A stretch of 64,000 bases of DNA from Lasiosphaeris hirsuta (taxonomy: Eukaryota > Ascomycota > Sordariomycetes > Sordariales > Lasiosphaeriaceae): positions 3,286,001-3,350,000 of the forward strand of contig JAUKUA010000002.1 of the NCBI GenBank assembly GCA_030549175.1. Direction: 5' to 3'. The position numbers and the translations under genes were made by a program. The notes beneath the pieces were generated by a model. The model had not been told where the DNA came from. It did no database searches and worked only from the letters and a program-made list of their open reading frames with translations. Positions 21,808 through 32,864 of this stretch are shown piece after piece (positions within the stretch are counted from its first letter, which is position 1; each line of letters begins with the position of its first letter).

Positions 21808-23433
21808 ATCGATGTGTTGATCAAGGACTGGTGAAGCACGTAACCAAGCCTTGTCCCCGTCGGCGTGGATCAAGACCAGATAGGTAGGGAAACAGAGGGG
21901 TTCGGGGAGGTTGAATTGGCCCTTGGCTCCGCACAAGCGAGGCCGGGTTTTTGCCTTTGCCACGGGCAATGAAGAGAAGGAAGAAAAAGATTTCCACAAG
22001 GGCCGCGGGAGGACGCGGCCCACCCTTTCTTGTGGACTAGTTACAAGATACCTAGTCCAGCCATTCCAGTGGCCTCCAAGCCCAGGCGTTCATTCCTGCA
22101 CTTCCCGGCCGCCTCACCAACCCGTTGGTTCCCCTTGGATTCGGTTGGCTCCAGTAGATTCTCGGGGTGGTTTGTGTAACAGTGTCGGATACGGAGACCA
22201 CAGTTGGTTGGCGCAGGGCCTGTGGTCCTATTTGTCGGCCGGTGTCGGCTGTTGGCCTGTTGCAAGCGAGTAGTGAGACAATAGGTGAAGAGTTGTTGTT
22301 ATTGCTACAGCTGTGCCCAATATCTGACGGAGAAGCAGCGACTCGCTCCCTGCATGGTTTCGGGGGCACTGGAGCTGATGCGATATAAAAACATTCTCAT
22401 GTACTATTTGCTAGCCTCTAATCTCCGCTCCAGGGCTATGCCTCGTCCCGTTCGTTTGTGGAATGCGGCGTTATTTCCTGCCCGCTTCGGGCATATATAC
22501 ATACACCGGTGGGCTTGCTTTGCCAGGGCTAAGCACACACCTCGCTGCGTGGGTTGTCAGTTTGAGAATATCGGCGAGGTTGATCCTAGCTGAATGAACA
22601 CCTCCAGTCGTTACCTCGCAGACTCGTACAATCGAGGTATTTGGGGAAATCGCTGGACATTAGTTATGTTGAATAGGAACGGTCGGCACTGAACCTTAGG
22701 AGCAACGGAGATGGATAGAATGCACATATATGGGCAAAAGTCGGTATTACTGTATGGAAAGGAAAGGAAATGTAGGGCGAAGCCTGGAACTGTGGATAAC
22801 ATTCGAGTTTATGAAGGGGTTCGGGGGAGCGACACTTGATTGTTGTGCCAAAGTTATTCAATCTCAATCTCAACAAATCCGTTGGGTTGACTGCAACACC
22901 CAATCGGACTTGTTTTAAGAAAATTATACCAAGGCGCCTGTAGTACCTATATATTCCCATGGATCTCAACTGCGTCCAGTCCCAGACAGCGTATACGATA
23001 CACTGGCAGACAGAAAGTATGAAACAAATAATCTCTCCATCATCCGTTTTAGTCGGATCATCGGGGGCCCCAGTAACCAATCTGCTCGTCACCTTCAGAG
23101 TTCAAAAAACAGGGTGTCCATAGTAAATCCTTTCCAGCAGTCAATGGCCATGTCCCGCAATATCATCCAAGTTCTCCGGCTTCCAAGTTCGCTCCTGGTG
23201 GTGTTAGCTTATTGCTCAATTCTCTCCCCTCAAAATGACAGCGGCCTATTACCAGTTATTAAGGGGAAAATGTCAGGACCTCTTCATATCCTGCTTCATC
23301 GGTAGCCCTAGGGGGTGTGGATCTGCCCCGGGCGTCGACGTCGTGACGGGGGGGCATTCCTCCATCTGCCCAGTCTACTGTGTATTGCCGGCCTCCGAGC
23401 ATGTATAACCATGTCTCAATTCGCTGCTTGTCG
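21808..23433. other. Intergenic, no supported gene
   Basis: About 1.6 kb. Frames on both strands (for example 22664-23092 minus) have no motif or signal. No repeat is recognised. Confidence 0.4.
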
Positions 23434-23958
23434 CTATGCGAAACGTTGCGGCTGCATCAAGGTGAGCTCGCGCTTGAGCTCGTCGTTCTCGGCCATAAGC
23501 GCGATGCACAGGTATAAGAGGTATTTCTCGGCTGCTCGGTCGTCGTCGCTCTGCAGCCGAGCCTGCGTAGTTGCTAGCTCGAGGAAACTTCTCACTATTT
23601 CACTCACAGGGAGCGCCTCACGGGCCCGCCTACCTTCCGGAGGTAGGTTGCCCTGGTGAGCGACTAGCAAGTCTCTTAGTGAGGATGCAGTTAGTCCCCC
23701 GTCTCGGCTCCGATCCCGCCCGCTATGGTGTGCACTTGTTGAAGTGGACTGGTGCACATGGCCGGGGCGAGAACGGCGGTAAGACTGGCCAACGTTCTGT
23801 GCCAACTCAAGGGCCGACGGCACGCCAGCATCGGCCTCGTCACCAAATTCTGCGAGCACCGAACTCGGCGTTGCCGGCTCGTTCCCAAGGGACAGCGGAC
23901 GCTGGCCCAGGGGCGAAGTGGAGGTTCGTCTGGGGTTTGATGTTGGACTGGGTTCCAT
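23434..23958 (-). CDS. Small uncharacterised protein with a C-terminal helix
   Basis: A single open frame of 174 aa from ATG at 23958. Residues 1-100 are Ser/Pro/Arg-rich and probably disordered. The C-terminal 70 residues (from about VSEIVRSFLELATTQARL, then EKYLLYLCIALMAENDELKR) have a leucine pattern expected of an amphipathic or coiled-coil helix. There is no signal peptide or membrane segment. I do not recognise the family. The order (disordered head, helical tail) is coherent and the initiator context is acceptable, so a real gene is more likely than not. It may be a short partner-binding protein, but nothing around it indicates a pathway. Confidence 0.45.
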   Translation of the reverse strand: MEPSPTSNPRRTSTSPLGQRPLSLGNEPATPSSVLAEFGDEADAGVPSALELAQNVGQSYRRSRPGHVHQSTSTSAHHSGRDRSRDGGLTASSLRDLLVAHQGNLPPEGRRAREALPVSEIVRSFLELATTQARLQSDDDRAAEKYLLYLCIALMAENDELKRELTLMQPQRFA

Positions 23959-25903
23959 AATGGTGCGGGGGGGTGGGTTCTCTGGTGTTTCGTCTTATGA
24001 CGCAAAAACGGGGGAGTTCTAAAGCCAGGCTATAGATGTAATACGCCCCTCCATCCATTCTCTCCGCCTCCCTGCAAGCAATTTGTGGGGTCCTGATTGT
24101 CGTTAGCGTATTTAGCTCCTGGCTCGTCCTGCAGTGCCACTGAGTGCTTCGAGCTTTTTGGCTGCCACACTGTGTCGTAGGCACTGAGGCCCACCGTTAT
24201 GGAGGGGGGTGAGCCCGGACACAACAGCAGCCCCTGTCAGGTGCGGTGTCACGGGGGGGGGGGACACAGCCCAAGCTTCAGTTGGGATCCCTGGCCTGGC
24301 CGACAACACGGGGCAGCCAGGCGGCGGTCGAGGACTGAGACAGCTCGAAATGCTTGGGCGCTAAATAATCCGGGGTGGGACATTCCAGTCACTAGCCCCA
24401 TCACATGATAAAAAGGCTATGCGTCACTGTCCCAGCGGCGGCGGAAGCTGCCCATTGTCATTCGCCACATATCCCTTGGCTTTGTCAGACGGCGGTGAGG
24501 CGCGATCAAATGCAGGCAACGTGTGATTCTACAGTGAACAATATACTGTGGTGTTGACGGGTACTCTCGGTGTATCACATCACGCTAGGCGCAAGGCGAG
24601 AAGAAGCCCGCTACGCTGAGTGTTTGCTGCTCGCAACCAAACCCATCTTACATACAACACCAAAGGGTGGGCCTTATGTGGCGCTTTCTCGGGGCCAGAG
24701 TGGTTGAGGGGAGCGTTTTATCAGTGTACCTCTAGCTAGCCGTACCCCGTACCGTCGCTTTCAACGTGTTTTGTAGAGATATCAGCAATTCTGATGGGTG
24801 AAATTATGTTTGCCATTAGCGTAGCGATCGCGGGTGAGGTTATTCAAGGCTCAATGAGAGCCAGAAAAATCTGAGGGAAGTTAGATAGCCTTCAATGGCA
24901 TGGGGAAAGACACAACCAAAACAGTTGCCAGGAAGCGTTACGTAAGTTGAAGGGATAGAATAAGGGCCTGGCCGGCTCCGATTAGCAATTTAACCGGGTT
25001 TACCCCTGTCAATTGAAGATAATCAATTGGCAAGGTGTGCGGAGACCGAAAAAGCTGGATAGAAAGAGTGATTTCTTGGCCGCTGGCCTGTCGGGAACTC
25101 GAAATCCGGGGTTCGTCCCCTCCGTATATCCATACTTATGACACGACGTTGGGCTGGGCCCAACCAACCAGGGCTGGCCACTGTCCATCAGGGAAAGGCT
25201 GAAGGTGAGACATCCCCTAGCGCCGCTACAGCTTGTGACAACTTCTGGAGGGACTGGCCCGGGAAGATAATGGCAAAGGGGAAAAAGCAAGGGGTTTCAG
25301 GGTGATAGAATTGACCCTCGGCCTCCCACAACTCAGTTGATATTCTTTCCAAGGTCTTTTTTTTTTTTTTTGCCAGTAGGCAAGAGGGAGAAGGTTCTTC
25401 TCCTCGCCTTGGGCCAACCTTTTGTGACGCCGTGGCGCGGGATCACTACTAGGTGGTTCTAATAGACCCAGGCCTCCACAGTGTGCCTCGCACCTTAACC
25501 TTCCCTTCGGTGTAGCCAGCAATGTGGCAGAGTCACCAACTACGACAGCCTGTTTTCTCTTTCCCGAGGCAAATCAAGAGCCTACAGTTGATGTTCTCCT
25601 CTGTCTGTTGACAGGTCTTTAGCCGGCGTAACCCGGACCCAGACCCCACCCGATCATTACAACACAGAGCACTGCTAAGTAAAAGCGAGCCAAGCCAGGC
25701 GAGAAAAGAAAATATCTAGCCCCTGAATATATCCCGAGGCGACTCCTTAAATAAACACTTCCCTTGAGTTTGCAGAAACTTTGAAACCCCAATTCAAGGG
25801 GAACGTGTTTTCATTCAAGGGGGTTGAATGTTGATGGCTACCTACCTACTTATTTGTCACAAATCATTCCTCTCCAGAGACACACCCCTCCTCGGCCTAT
25901 CCC
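23959..25903. other. Intergenic, no supported gene
   Basis: About 1.9 kb. It contains poly(G) near 24251-24260 and poly(T/A) near 25357. A GGGGTTCGTCCCC word near 25110 was examined as a possible tRNA arm and rejected. No gene is seen. Confidence 0.4.
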
Positions 25904-26676
25904 CTACCCAGGCCCAACCCAAACCCCATCCCCCGGATCCTCAAACGGACAAATCTTGCACCCCGGCTTATAATCCGTGTGATCACACGGCTCCCCAAGC
26001 ACGAGGGCAAAATCCCCCGCCGCAACAGTCCCATTCACCCCCTCGGGACCCTCACACACACGCCCGATCGGTGCGCCGCCCGTCGCGCACCACCACGTCC
26101 AGTCCTTCAGCAGACACTGCGCCGCGCACCGCGTCTCGCGCTTCAGCTCCAGACACCGCCCGTCCGGCTTGATGCTGCTGCCCCGTGCCGAGCATGCCAT
26201 GTCGGGGTCGGGGTACTGGCACCCCGGCGTCACCCACTCGGGCATATCGAACGGCTGCGGCGGCCACACAAGGTAGGTCGCCACCGATGTGAGGGCGGTG
26301 CGGGTCGTTGTGGTGGAGACGAGGATGGTGCGCTGTGTCACGGCTGTGGCGGTGAGGGTGAGCGGGGCGCGTTCTGGGTCTGGCGAGAGGGGCCAGGGGT
26401 CGATGAGGGTTACCGCGTCGATGGTGGTGGCGAGGTTGGTTATTGGGAGCGTGGTGGGCGCGAGCGTGGTTGTTAGGGTTGTTGGGTAGGTGCGGTCGGC
26501 GGCGTCGGGCATTGCTGGGGGGTTAGTCTTTTTTTTGGGGAGGGGGGAGGGGGAGGGGGGGGGTTTGGAGAGGAGGGGGACAAACTTGAGCTAGGCTCTG
26601 GGTCTGCGAGCTGTGCCTGGACGGAGTCACTGAACCAGCTGAGCGCTGCTGCGAGTTGCAGCTGGGCTAGCTTCAT
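25904..26676 (-). CDS. Secreted, Thr-rich then Cys-rich protein
   Basis: Exon 1 26586-26676 and exon 2 25904-26514 join through a 71-bp intron (donor GTTTGT, GACTAAC branch just before CCCAG) to give 233 aa. The N-terminus MKLAQLQLAAALSWFSDSVQ is a signal peptide. Next is a Thr-rich, probably O-glycosylated linker (residues about 35-105), then a C-terminal region with about 11 cysteines (CQYPDPDMACSARG, CLELKRETRCAAQC, WWCATGG, PCDHTDYKPGCKICPF). The Cys-rich part may be a disulfide-stabilised binding module; no family is recognised. A cell-surface or effector-like role is inference. If the intron is not used, the ATG at 26512 would give a shorter protein without a signal peptide, which is less likely. 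Confidence 0.65.
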
Positions 26677-27528
26677 CTCGGCGGTCGTTGGTGTGTGCTG
26701 CTGCCGTGTGTGTGTGTGTGTGTGTGTGTGTGAGTGTGTGTTTTGGAGGTTGAGCATGTTGCGGGATTGCTCTGCCTTTATCATCTTGGCTAGATACGCT
26801 TGCAACTCCTCTTAATATGCAGCCAAAGTAATCACTGCACCTAATAAAGCACTTGACTTTCGGCATGGGGTAGGAATGGGGAACTTGGGTGTTTAGCCGA
26901 GGAGCCCGAAGGGTTTTGGGACCCATTGTTTTACCCTAAAGTCGCTCTCACGTAGCCATTCGGCAGAGAGGAGCCGCTGGACCCTGAAAGGGCCATCGAG
27001 CTGCGAGAAGTGTAGGGACGATAGGTGCGGATCTCATCGTCGCTTACCACTCCAACCTAACTCTGTGCAAAATCCTCCTAGCCGGCTCGCGTTATGTAAA
27101 TGCAAAGAATTCCAAGGCGAGCGCCATCCTACCCTCTCGCCAGCCTCCCTTCCCATCACCACCTTGGCATCTTGCCACTGCATACACTCAAGAACACGAC
27201 GATGCTCCACAAGTCGCCCTGTCAAGTACTCGATAATAAAGATTTTGTAGATAGCAACTCCTTGAAATCAATAGAAAGCACCCAATTGCACTCGCTCTAC
27301 TCTGACTGCCATATCGCTTTACAAAAAGTGCCACCTACGTCATATCTCGGCGAGTTTCCAAGTAGAAGTCTCAGAAGTCTCCAAAGCCTGGAAAAGTCGC
27401 CGATGCGAGCGGAAAGTCGCCGCTTCGCATATATGAACCCCCAATAATTTGTAGCAGCGCCATTTCGTCAAATACTTGGCTGTCTGTATATTTGGCTGTC
27501 TGTATATTCTTACCACTCTAATCCGATC
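26677..27528. other. Intergenic; (TG)n microsatellite and promoter DNA
   Basis: A (TG)n run at about 26706-26740 lies just upstream of the secreted-protein start. Near 27478-27510, TGGCTGTCTGTATATT is present twice in tandem directly before the NmrA gene. No gene is supported. Confidence 0.5.
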
Positions 27529-28437
27529 ATGGCCCCCAGGAAGATCCTCGTCGTTGGCGCAACTGGCCAGCAGGGCCAGGCGACCATCGCCGCTCTCCAG
27601 CAATCACGCGCCCGGGAACCAGCCGTCGAGATTTTGGGACTAACACGCTCGGCTTCTTCACCGAAAGCGGATGCTCTGAAGAAGAAATTCCCGAATGTTA
27701 CGTTGGTCGAGGGCGACACGCGAGCTCCCGGGCCGGTCTTCGATGCCCATCCCGACATCCAGTCGATATTTCTTGTCACGGCCCCGCCAGAAGAAGAACT
27801 CCAGGCATTGCCCCTGATAGACGCTGCCTGCAGCGGGGCCAGCAAGGTCGACCACATCGTCTTCAGCTCGGTTGACCGAGGCGGCGATGACATCTCATGG
27901 TCGACGCCCACCCCCGTCCAACACTTTGCAGCAAAACATGGCATCGAGCTTTACCTCCGCGACGCGTGCGAGAAGTCGGCGAGGGGGATCCGCTGGACCA
28001 TTCTGCGTCCAACCGGCTTCATGGATAACTACAATCCCGGTTCGTTTGGTTCGTTGATGGCTTCACTATGGGCCAACGGCATGCCAGCCGACCAAAAGAT
28101 GCAGCTTGTGAGCGCGCACGACATTGGCGTGTTTGCAGCACGAGCGCTGCTGGACCCGCAGGAGTGGAATGGCAAAGCAATTGGGCTTGCTGGCTGTGAG
28201 ATGAGCTTTGAAGACGTCCGAGCGACATTTCAGGACGTGGTTAAGAAGGAGCTACCGATATACTGGGCAGTTGTGGCTAAGGGTGTTTTGTGGTGGGTGC
28301 CAGAGGCCAAGACAAGCTTTGAGTGGTTCCGAGAGTTTGGATACCGGGCAGATATTGAGGAACTGAGGAGGCTGGAGCCTGGACTGCAGGACTTTAAAGC
28401 GTGGTTGAAGGAAAGCAGTAGATGGCACGTGCAATGA
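27529..28437 (+). CDS. NmrA-like NAD(P)-binding protein
   Basis: An intronless 302-aa protein. The N-terminus APRKILVVGATGQQG is a Rossmann strand with the atypical SDR dinucleotide motif GxxGxxG (Gly10-Gly16). Family features follow: DIQSIFLVTAPP, VDHIVFSSVDRGGD, TILRPTGFMDNY (proline-rich RP-T-G-F-M-D-N block) and a C-terminal FREFGYRADIEELRR. This order matches NmrA/HSCARG-type proteins, which bind NAD(P) and act as redox sensors or as reductases. The Tyr-x3-Lys catalytic pair of classical SDRs is not visible, as is usual in the family. It is about 2.2 kb from the start of the metabolic cluster and may not belong to it. Confidence 0.85.
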   Translation: MAPRKILVVGATGQQGQATIAALQQSRAREPAVEILGLTRSASSPKADALKKKFPNVTLVEGDTRAPGPVFDAHPDIQSIFLVTAPPEEELQALPLIDAACSGASKVDHIVFSSVDRGGDDISWSTPTPVQHFAAKHGIELYLRDACEKSARGIRWTILRPTGFMDNYNPGSFGSLMASLWANGMPADQKMQLVSAHDIGVFAARALLDPQEWNGKAIGLAGCEMSFEDVRATFQDVVKKELPIYWAVVAKGVLWWVPEAKTSFEWFREFGYRADIEELRRLEPGLQDFKAWLKESSRWHVQ

Positions 28438-29339
28438 ATACCTACCTACCTACCTACCTACCTACCTACCTTGGGCTGTGGAGGGGGGGGGGGGGGGGGG
28501 ATGGAGAAGGGGGATGGGAGTGGGGAGGAAAACGAGAGGCAGACGTTTTGCTGTGATTTATGAGTGGGAGTGGTAGGTTATTTGCGGCTTTATTATTAGG
28601 GGGGGTCTGGGTGGATCCCCCCGCATTCATACTCAATCTCTCTTCCCACAATTGAGACCCTTCGAATCCCAACATCCCTATATACTCCCTCCCTGAAATC
28701 ATCACACACCATTCCCCAACCACGCCAGCTTCATTGGCGTAGATATTCTCGTTCTCGTAACCCCGTGTCGTCGAGGTGGGCATGCTATTGTTGATGGAGC
28801 TAATAATCGACCCCTTGAGAATTGTCGACCCAAATAGGAATAGCTCTTTACATCGCTCAGCGCTCCTTTCCGTGCCCAGGGCATGTGTGTGTGTCACTGT
28901 ACGTCAATGTCAGAAATGCCGTCTGGGTACGCGCACTGGGATCCGAGGTTGCCGCCCGACTCACCACAAACAATTGTCAAGTGATACCATAGAGGTAGCC
29001 TTACTATACCCAGCAAGTGATGGCATGGGGCTCTGTGCCACGCACGGGGGAGTTCTGACGTCAGCCTCGAAATGCTACAATACGCCTATGCATACGCTAA
29101 TAAGTTGCGTAGCACAAGGCGTATACTAATACGTTAAACGCACCCACAGGCGAATACGCGCTAAAACGCTCCTCAAGCTTCTCCCGTGATAATTCTCCGT
29201 ACGGCAACAATGACGGCAACGGAAAATAGAATCAAAGCGACAGTTTACAGTGTCAAAACTCAGTATATAATGAGGGTGCTTTCCCCTGAATGTTCACCCA
29301 CCACGTCAGTCAACCACGGACACATACCTTAGCAAGACA
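28438..29339. repeat. (TACC)n and poly(G) tracts, then promoter DNA
   Basis: 28438-28470 is a (CCTA)n run of about eight units and 28483-28500 is 18 consecutive G. The rest of this 0.9-kb interval holds no supported gene; a minus-strand frame (28466-28897) is composed largely of these repeats. Confidence 0.7.
29264..29270 (+). promoter_or_regulatory. TATA box candidate
   Basis: TATATAA sits about 70 bp upstream of the alpha/beta hydrolase ATG, a usual distance for a fungal TATA element. Confidence 0.45.
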
Positions 29340-30551
29340 ATGAAGAACATTCTCTATTTTGCCTCATTGGGGCCTCTGGCGCTTCTCCCAATCGTCGCGG
29401 GCACTCGCACCAAATCTCCTCGGGCCAGTCTCAAGCAATGCGTCCAGCTCGAGGTGCCCGTTCCGGTCATTGCCGATAATCATCATTACGAGATGCCCCG
29501 GATCGACAGCACCATCGATGCCGTCCACTGGACGCTCAACACCACGGCCTGGTCAACCCCCAACGCCACAGAGCGCATCACCTGCACCGTGTCCGTCAAG
29601 CAAACCTTCCGGATCCGTGCGCAGCTCTGCATCCCTACAAAAGGGGGCCCCAGGGCCGACATCTTGCAGATCGCAACACAGGGCCGCGGCTTTGACAGGC
29701 GATACTGGGACGTCGAGATCCGGCCCGAGGAATACTCGTACCTCGATGCCGCCATCAGCCAAGGCTACTCGGTCCTGACCTACGACCGCATCGGTACAGG
29801 GGAATCCGAGCTCCCCGATGCATACGACATTGGCCAGATCCCAGTCCAAGCCGAGATCCTGGCGGGCCTAACAACGCTTGCGCGCAGCGGCAAACTCGTC
29901 GCCTCGTCCCAGATCCTGCCCGCCACCACCGGCATTCCATTCCCGTCCCCATTCCACTTCCAGCCGTCCAAAATCATCCACGTCGGCCACTCGCTCGGCT
30001 CCTTTGTCACCTTTTTCTTCCTCTCCTCACACGGCGCCCTCAGCGACGGCACCCTCCTCACCGGCTTCCTCCTCAACAAGCAGCTCGGCACCATAGTCGT
30101 CTCCCACTTCGACCACGAGTTCGCCGCGCAGCACGACCCATCCCGCTTCGCCGCCTATCCATCGGGCTACATCGTCCTGACCGGACAATCGGACATTCAG
30201 AAACTCTTCTTCCGCAAGGACGGCTTCGAACCTGCGCTGCTGGAGTACGCCGAGAAGATCAAACAGCCCGAGGCGGTGGGCGAGTATCCCTCGTCGGACT
30301 CGGCTGCTTTCGTGCCGGCAAGCGAGTTCAAGGGGCCGGTGCTGTTCATGGCGGGCGAGTACGACTATGTGCTGTGTGGTGGGGATTGCAGGGGGCAGTA
30401 TCTGGAAGAGGCTTCGAGGGGCTTGTTCCCTGCGAGTCCCAAGGTGGAGGCCTACTTGCAGCCGGGGACGGGACATGCGCTGACGTTGGCGAGGAATGCG
30501 ACGGGGGGGTTTGGGGTTATGCTGGGGTGGTTGGGGGATAGAGGACTGTGA
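29340..30551 (+). CDS. Secreted alpha/beta hydrolase
   Basis: An intronless 403-aa protein. It opens with a signal peptide (MKNILYFASLGPLALLPIVA). The fold is marked by GYSVLTYDRIGTGES, the nucleophile elbow GHSLGS (Ser218), a late acid in GEYDYV and a histidine in GTGHALTL, so the Ser-Asp-His triad looks complete. Several N-x-T/S sites fit secretion. Esterase or lipase-like activity is expected; the substrate is unknown. It ends 115 bp from the 3' end of the AspRS-like gene, tail to tail. It could therefore be the first gene of the cluster, though its extracellular location argues for an independent digestive role. Confidence 0.85.
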   Translation: MKNILYFASLGPLALLPIVAGTRTKSPRASLKQCVQLEVPVPVIADNHHYEMPRIDSTIDAVHWTLNTTAWSTPNATERITCTVSVKQTFRIRAQLCIPTKGGPRADILQIATQGRGFDRRYWDVEIRPEEYSYLDAAISQGYSVLTYDRIGTGESELPDAYDIGQIPVQAEILAGLTTLARSGKLVASSQILPATTGIPFPSPFHFQPSKIIHVGHSLGSFVTFFFLSSHGALSDGTLLTGFLLNKQLGTIVVSHFDHEFAAQHDPSRFAAYPSGYIVLTGQSDIQKLFFRKDGFEPALLEYAEKIKQPEAVGEYPSSDSAAFVPASEFKGPVLFMAGEYDYVLCGGDCRGQYLEEASRGLFPASPKVEAYLQPGTGHALTLARNATGGFGVMLGWLGDRGL

Positions 30552-30666
30552 TTTCCATATTTTTTTCCATTCTTTGCCTGTTTTTTTTTTTTTTTGCCAC
30601 TTTCTAACCAGCCACTAAATTGAGAAAAACATGTCACGATCATATATATATCTGCCCCCCTGGCTG

Positions 30667-32360
30667 TTACGGCGCGAGCCGAGTCGCATCACGAGGAAAG
30701 AGGACCGTTTCGCGTATATCATGCAAGCCCAAAATGCCCTGAACCAGCCGATTGATCCCCACTGCGATCAATGATTAGATTTCATGTGGTGGATGGGAGA
30801 AAGAAAAGACCTACTTCCAAAGCCACCCCAGGGAGGCATGCCAATCTCGTGAGCTACCATGTATGGCCGCCATTCGGCCGAGTCTGCATCGATGGGAGGG
30901 ACGCGTGCGGTAAAAGCCGATCGCAGTTCTTCGTAGGAATGAAGTAGCCGACACCCGGTGACGATCTCCTGTCCGCGCAGGATCACGTCAAAGGACTGGC
31001 TCGTGTTGTCACCATCCTCCGACGGGTAGATATTGCAGGGGCGCAAGTGTCTGGGAAAATGAGTCACGATGAAAACATCGGTAGGATGGCCAATGTACGA
31101 TTCGTTGCTCGATAGGAACCGACCCAGTGCTGCCTCTTCCTCTCTCCTGCCGCCCAGACGTTAGCAAACCCCCCCCCCCCCCATCCGCCCCCCTTTTCCT
31201 CCTTGACAGGCAGGATAGCAGAACGTACGTGAAGTCGTCGTCATCGTTGGATTGCCTGCCCAGGGAAGTGCGGAGGATCTCCTTGGCCTCCTTGAAGGTG
31301 AGGCGTACCAACTTCCCATGGTGGTCGAGCCCCAGCTTGAACTTACCGGCCAAAGGGTAGAGCCGCTGTGCGGTTCGTGTGAGCTCGAGGTACTTGTCAT
31401 ATTTCTGGAGCGATTGGATGAGAGAAACAATCAGGTCACTAGCCATGTCGAGAATCTCAGTCCAGTCTCGCTGGAGGCTGAAGACGAGTTCGAGCATGGT
31501 GAACTCCAGCCAAGTCAGCCGAAGCTAAAGGCTCGTGGGGGAGGGGAGTGGGCGTAACTAACCTCGGTCAAGTGTCTGCCATCAGAACCAGGCTCCCGGC
31601 GGAAGACGGTGTGGAAATCGTACACACGCCCCAAATCCGCCGACAGGGCCATACCCAGATGCACCTCGCCGGTAGGCGCCAGCCTGGCCGTCTTGCCAAA
31701 ATACGACACCGAAAACAAATCGTCTTCCTCGCCCGGAAATTCATAGGCGACCAAGGCAGGTGTGGGAACGTGGCAGAATCCATGCGCTGCCAAGTACTCG
31801 ACGGCCAGCTCGTGGACGCCCGAGGACAGCTTGAAAATGGCGGCAGTCGCCGTAACACGGGCGTCCAAGAGCCTATTGTCCAGCCGTTCGTGCAGCAGTT
31901 CGCCACCGACTGACCCGGCTGGCGGCGGCACCTCACCGGGAGCTCCGTGCAGTCTGGGATGCTTTGGAAGAACAGCCTTGGCGTGGGACCGGACTCTCAG
32001 CTCAGCGACTCGGAACGACGTGACCTCGGAGGCAGCGGTACCGCCGCTGTCCGACTGGTGGTTTTGGTTCGCCATGGTCGAGCCTGAAACGTAGACGAGA
32101 GATTCGGCCCTTAGATGCTGGGCCGAGCGGTAGCTAGAGGCATCTGTGGAGCTAGGCTCGAGAAAGGCCCTGATGAACTGACCATCGAGTCGCCGCAGCA
32201 GTACCATGACCGTCATGTCAGGCTCTATTGCAGGTTCACTGTGTACGCGGGCGTCGAACGAGTCGTAAACACCTCTCTGGGCGAGATCGGTCGTGGGAAT
32301 GCCGGTTCCCGCCAGACTTGGGACATTCGGCTGACCTTGATCCAAGTTCTCGGGAGCCAT
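30667..32360 (-). CDS. AspRS-like class II aminoacyl-tRNA synthetase paralog
   Basis: Four exons (31563-32360, 31229-31503, 30815-31146, 30667-30761) give 499 aa. Start is the first ATG (AAGATGG context). An OB-fold-like N-terminus (from about DLAQRGVYDSFDARVH) precedes a class IIb catalytic core: LDNRLLDAR, motif 2 VFRREPGSDGRHLTEFTMLE (FRRE 253-256; the intron falls inside it), and motif 3 PPWGGFGMGINRLVQGILGL, whose Arg473 is kept but whose usual acidic neighbour is Asn. It ends LFPRDATRLAP as cytosolic AspRSs do. The QSPQ motif that reads aspartate in AspRS is replaced by PTGE (229-232), so the amino-acid pocket has changed. It is unlikely to be the housekeeping enzyme. Options are a biosynthetic amino-acid activator, an aminoacyl-tRNA donor enzyme, or a self-resistance copy. 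Unlike ErdS it has no DUF2156 domain. It shares a promoter with the 2OG oxygenase. Confidence 0.85.
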
Positions 32361-32864
32361 CTTGGGAGAAAGTATTGGGGACGGCTGACAAAATACTCTG
32401 GAAGAGCAAGCTGTCGATAACACACGCTCTGGTCAAGTCTTGGGCCTCCTAGGCTACAGCGGTGCTTATAAATGGGTAAAAACAAAGTCGCCGACACATG
32501 CTAGCGAGATGTCGCTTGGAGTCAAGGCAAGGATTCCTTATGTGTGAGGGGGTGAGTAGGGGACGGGGGGGGCGGGGAGGGGGGCCGATGACAGCGGCTT
32601 TACACAGCTGCATATGCGTTAGGGGGTAAACTTACAACAAAGCCGATTACTTGAGAATCTGAGCTAATGGTACATATGAGGCTTACTAGCTGCGATGTAA
32701 GCATCCATCCATATGCCTAGAAAGAGAAAGGTATAATTACACGGCATCACTCACTCTCCTCACCGGTTGTCCCTCCTTCTCTCTGCAGACAAGTTGTTTC
32801 TCACCCCCTCTACCCCCCTTCAACCCCTTCCACTCTCCATATCTCTCACGTCATCTGCCTCAAT
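32361..32864. promoter_or_regulatory. Shared divergent promoter (AspRS-like / 2OG oxygenase)
   Basis: 504 bp between two divergent start codons, with G-rich tracts at about 32560-32585 and C/T-rich DNA (about 32770-32850) just upstream of the plus-strand ATG, a common fungal core-promoter feature. Co-regulation of the two genes is inferred. Confidence 0.55.

Noticed and set aside
25080..25130. Possible tRNA T-arm (GGGGTTCGTCCCC)
   Set aside because: The loop lacks the TTCRA consensus and no acceptor, D or anticodon stems could be paired around it.
28466..28897. 143-codon minus-strand frame
   Set aside because: Largely made of poly(G) and repeat DNA with no signal or domain.
32361..32423. 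N-terminal extension of the AspRS-like protein from a GTG
   Set aside because: The ATG at 32360 has a better context and the extra 21 residues lack conservation features.
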